From the NCBI RefSeq assembly GCF_024972755.1, contig NZ_CP087724.1, positions 1,364,001 to 1,428,000 of the forward strand: 64,000 bases of DNA, given 5' to 3'. The notes beneath the pieces were generated by a model. That model did not search any database, was not told where the DNA came from, and saw only the letters and a list, made by a program, of their open reading frames with translations. Of the stretch, positions 61,523 through 64,000 are shown one piece after another (the stretch's first letter is position 1; the number at the start of each line of letters is the position of its first letter). The translations under genes were made by a program, and so were the position numbers. The DNA is from Halanaeroarchaeum sp. HSR-CO. Lineage in GTDB: Archaea > Halobacteriota > Halobacteria > Halobacteriales > Halobacteriaceae.

Positions 61523-63112
61523 ATGTCAGAGTCGGGATCTGGACAACGACTTCGCGGAGCCGGACAGCCAATGTTCATCCTCAGCGAGGACTCGGAGCGA
61601 ACCCACGGGAAGGACGCTCGCTCCTCGAATATCTCTGCGGGGAAGGCGGTAGCCGAGACGGTACGCACCACACTCGGCCCCCGAGGGATGGACAAGATGC
61701 TCGTCAGCGATTCGGGAGACGTCGTCATCACGAACGACGGCGCCACCATCCTGAACGAGATGGACATCGACCATCCGGCCGCACAGATGCTCGTCGAGGT
61801 TGCCGAATCGCAGGAGGAGGAAGTCGGTGATGGGACGACCACGGCCGGAGTGCTGGCCGGTCAGCTCCTCGACGAGGCCGAGGAATTCCTCGAGAGGGAT
61901 ATCCACCCGACGACCATCGCAGAGGGGTACGCTCGGGCCCGCGATATCGCGCTCGACGCTCTCGAAGCGGAGGTTATCGACGGCGACCTCGACGACGAGA
62001 CGCTCGAGGCCGTGGCCGAGTCCAGTATGACTGGCAAGGGGACCGGTGGGCTGACCGCCGAAGCGCTCGCCGAAGACATCGTCACAGCGGTCAGGTCGGC
62101 ACAGGAGAACGGGTCGGTCAGTCGGGCCGACGTCAACATCGTCGCGCAGTCGGGCGAATCCTCGAGTGCGACCGAACTCGTCGACGGCGTCATCATCGAC
62201 GAAGAACCCCTGCGAGAGGGCATGCCCCGCTCAGTCGACGCCGCCACCATCGCCGTCGTCGACACCGACCTCGAGACCCGCGAGGCATCGGTCGACGTCG
62301 AGTACAACGTTCAGAGTGCGGACCAACTCGACCAGGCCGTCGAGTCCGAGCAGCGCGAACTCAAGGCCTACGCCGACGCACTCGTGAACGCGGGGGTCGA
62401 CGTCGCGTTCGTCACCGGGGACGTCGCCGACCTCACGGCGGGCTACCTCGCCAACGCCGGCATCCTCGCCTTCGATTCTGTCGACGACGATACGGTCCAG
62501 GCCATCGCGAATGCGACCGGTGCCAGCCGCGTCGCCACCGTCGCGGATATCGCCGCCGAAGATCTCGGGAGCGCGGAATCGGTTCACGTCGACCGGTATG
62601 GCGAAGACGAGGTGACGTTCGTCGAAGGTGGCGACGTGGGGAAATCCGTCTCTATCTTCGTCAGAGGCGGAACTGGCCACGTCATGGACGAACTGGAACG
62701 AGCCATCGAGGACGGCGTCGATTCGGTCATCACGGCCATCGAACGAGGCGGGGTGGTTCCGGGCGCAGCTGCCACCGAAGTCCGGGTTGCACAGGCGATT
62801 CGTGAGGCTGCCGCCGGAATCGAGGGGCGCCAGCAGCTCGCGGTCGAGGCCTTCGCGGACGCACTCGACGCGATCCCACGCACCCTCGCCGAGAACGCCG
62901 GGATGGATCCGATCGACGGACTCGTCGAGGTCAGGGCCGCGAACGAATCGGGCCGTGCCGGCATCGTCCTGGAGGACGGTGCGGTGACAATCGACGATCC
63001 GGTGGATCACGACATCCTCGACCCGGTCGCCGTCAAGCGGGAGGTCATCGGTTCGGCGACCGAAGCGGCGACCATGATCGTCCGCATCGACGACGTTATC
63101 AGCGCCGAATAG
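61523..63112 (+). CDS. ths: thermosome (group II chaperonin) subunit
   Basis: This 529-residue chaperonin folds proteins in two stacked rings. Hallmarks are [34 protein letters not shown], and [16 protein letters not shown] with the catalytic Asp of ATP hydrolysis. The apical segment has the protrusion region, and the C-terminal domain has [18 protein letters not shown]. The length is a little below typical and the Gly-Gly-Met tail is absent. The ATG at 61523 is used; the TTG at 61517 is not. The strong promoter fits high expression. Other thermosome genes lie outside this window. Confidence 0.97.
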   Translation: MSESGSGQRLRGAGQPMFILSEDSERTHGKDARSSNISAGKAVAETVRTTLGPRGMDKMLVSDSGDVVITNDGATILNEMDIDHPAAQMLVEVAESQEEEVGDGTTTAGVLAGQLLDEAEEFLERDIHPTTIAEGYARARDIALDALEAEVIDGDLDDETLEAVAESSMTGKGTGGLTAEALAEDIVTAVRSAQENGSVSRADVNIVAQSGESSSATELVDGVIIDEEPLREGMPRSVDAATIAVVDTDLETREASVDVEYNVQSADQLDQAVESEQRELKAYADALVNAGVDVAFVTGDVADLTAGYLANAGILAFDSVDDDTVQAIANATGASRVATVADIAAEDLGSAESVHVDRYGEDEVTFVEGGDVGKSVSIFVRGGTGHVMDELERAIEDGVDSVITAIERGGVVPGAAATEVRVAQAIREAAAGIEGRQQLAVEAFADALDAIPRTLAENAGMDPIDGLVEVRAANESGRAGIVLEDGAVTIDDPVDHDILDPVAVKREVIGSATEAATMIVRIDDVISAE

Positions 63113-63160
63113 CGTCGATCGTCGTCTTCAGGCGGGCCGGTCCGAGTACGGTTCGTCTCC

Positions 63161-63598
63161 TCACTCTTCGGGCAACCGGGTCACCATCACCGGACGTTCG
63201 GCGTTGGTGACGACGCTCTCCGAGACGCTCCCGAGCCCAGCAACCTTCTCGCGTGGTGATTTACCGTGGCTACCCAGGACGAGTAGGTCCGCGTCTATCT
63301 CGTCCGCCACGGTACGGATCTCTCGCTCGGGATTCCCGTCTCGTTTCATCGTCTCGTTCGAGACGCCGGCGTTCTCCAGTCGTTCTGTCGCGCTCTCGAG
63401 GGCGCTGTCGCCTGCCGATTCGAGCTCTGCTCGCACTTCATCGGGGTCGCTATCGTTTGCAGATCTAACGACGCGGGTATCGACAACGTACAGCGTCGTC
63501 ACCCTCGCATCGTAGGGATCGGCGATAGCGATTGCGTGGTCGAGAACCGCCTCCGTTCCTTGGCTGCCATCGGTCGCGACGAGTATCCGCTCGTACAT
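63161..63598 (-). CDS. universal stress protein, single domain
   Basis: This 145-residue UspA protein has YERILVATDGSQGTEAVLDHA, then GSHGKSPREKVAGLGSVSESVV at the nucleotide loop. The loop is changed to LGSHGKS-PREKVAGLGS, close to consensus. The ATG at 63598 gives the normal first strand. It is convergent with the thermosome gene. Confidence 0.9.
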   Translation of the reverse strand: MYERILVATDGSQGTEAVLDHAIAIADPYDARVTTLYVVDTRVVRSANDSDPDEVRAELESAGDSALESATERLENAGVSNETMKRDGNPEREIRTVADEIDADLLVLGSHGKSPREKVAGLGSVSESVVTNAERPVMVTRLPEE

Positions 63599-63727
63599 CG
63601 AACCGGTCTTTGCCTCCACGGGACTTAAGTGTCCGTGCGGCAGGTGGTCGACAGACCATCGATGGAGTGACCCACATATCGGAGGCTAGGTCCTTTTCCA
63701 CCATCGTGGAGTTACTTGGACGAAGGA

Positions 63728-64000
63728 ATGGACGAGATAGCCGACCGCGCGGGCGAGATGGCGGTCACCTTCGCTCGCTCGGTCATCGAGGGATATCTGG
63801 CCGACGAGACGGTGCCCGCAGACCCACCGCCGCGTTCGCAATTGACCGATCGACGGGGCGCCTTCGTCACCCTCGAGACCGAAGGCGACCTGCGTGGGTG
63901 TATCGGTCGACCGTATCCGGCCCAGACGGGAGTCGAGGCCATTCGCGAGAGTGCAATCGGTGCGGCGACTGAGGATCCGCGGTTTCCACCGGTTAGCGCC
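63728..64000 (+). CDS. AMMECR1-family protein, C-terminus outside window
   Basis: The first 91 residues are visible. The family signature LRGCIGRPYP with its catalytic-looking Cys lies near residue 55-65, after RGAFVTLETEGD. It continues past the window edge. The archaeal AMMECR1/MEMO-linked proteins have an uncertain enzymatic role. The ATG at 63728 is preceded by CGAAGGA. Confidence 0.9.
   Translation, partial: MDEIADRAGEMAVTFARSVIEGYLADETVPADPPPRSQLTDRRGAFVTLETEGDLRGCIGRPYPAQTGVEAIRESAIGAATEDPRFPPVSA

Noticed and set aside
1-64000. CRISPR arrays, rRNA or tRNA genes.
   Set aside because: No regularly spaced direct repeats, rRNA motifs or clear tRNA cloverleaf were seen on either strand by eye.

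Overview
The window is a 64 kb piece of a haloarchaeal (class Halobacteria) chromosome. The evidence is high GC outside a few islands, strongly acidic proteins, leaderless genes with a TATA box about 28 bases before the start codon, and archaeal hallmark genes: thermosome, SRP19, Gar1, a presenilin-type protease, a PGF-CTERM surface protein, archaeal pilins with PilB/PilC, and an F420-type luciferase-like oxidoreductase. No rRNA, tRNA or CRISPR array was recognised. Most genes look like ordinary chromosomal housekeeping and surface genes. The clearest foreign element is one IS200/IS605 insertion sequence near 52.1-54.0 kb.

Layout. 0-8.4 kb: regulators and small enzymes (a truncated HTH-GAF regulator, UspA, LLM oxidoreductase, FKBP, methyltransferase, DUF302, winged helix), ending in a DtxR/MntR-like regulator translationally coupled to a TMEM165/GDT1-type cation transporter, with a palindrome in the promoter. 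8.4-16.9 kb: a type IV pilus locus, with PilB ATPase, PilC and four pilin-like proteins in one overlapping minus-strand operon, facing a large pilin-like gene. 16.9-23.6 kb: an RNA-ligase-like protein without its catalytic lysine, a stand-alone Lrp/AsnC effector domain, a PAS histidine kinase, a TRAM protein, protoporphyrinogen oxidase, a 30-residue zinc-finger protein and a tandem UspA. 24.2-27.4 kb: an ABC-2 exporter with a secreted NEW3/CARDB-like partner. 27.6-33.6 kb: IlvD, a membrane-tethered HerA-like ATPase and an XPB-like helicase.

33.6-43.5 kb: an AAC(3)-family acetyltransferase and an aldo/keto reductase, followed by a probable cell-surface group: two alkaline-phosphatase-superfamily proteins, an AglD/UPF0104-type membrane protein, a DedA protein, two arylsulfotransferase-like propellers and an SDR. 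43.8-48.3 kb: a sulfur module with a rhodanese-persulfide dioxygenase fusion, a split YeeE/YedE transporter, UspA, a small membrane protein and TauE/SafE. 48.4-52.05 kb: two membrane proteins and an SDR that has lost its catalytic residues. 52.1-54.0 kb: intact tnpA and tnpB, with a second solitary right-end-like fold on the left. After about 690 bases without a gene come divergent GNAT and methyltransferase genes sharing one symmetric TATA box, a DUF3054 protein, an MFS transporter that appears to lack its middle, and a broken ornithine cyclodeaminase. The window ends with the presenilin-type protease, gar1, srp19, a surface metalloprotease, the thermosome, UspA and the start of an AMMECR1-family gene.

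Starts were usually chosen from TATA-to-start spacing, overlap with upstream genes and expected family N-termini. Many longer open frames were trimmed. Named DUF assignments are from memory of the families and are hedged where uncertain.
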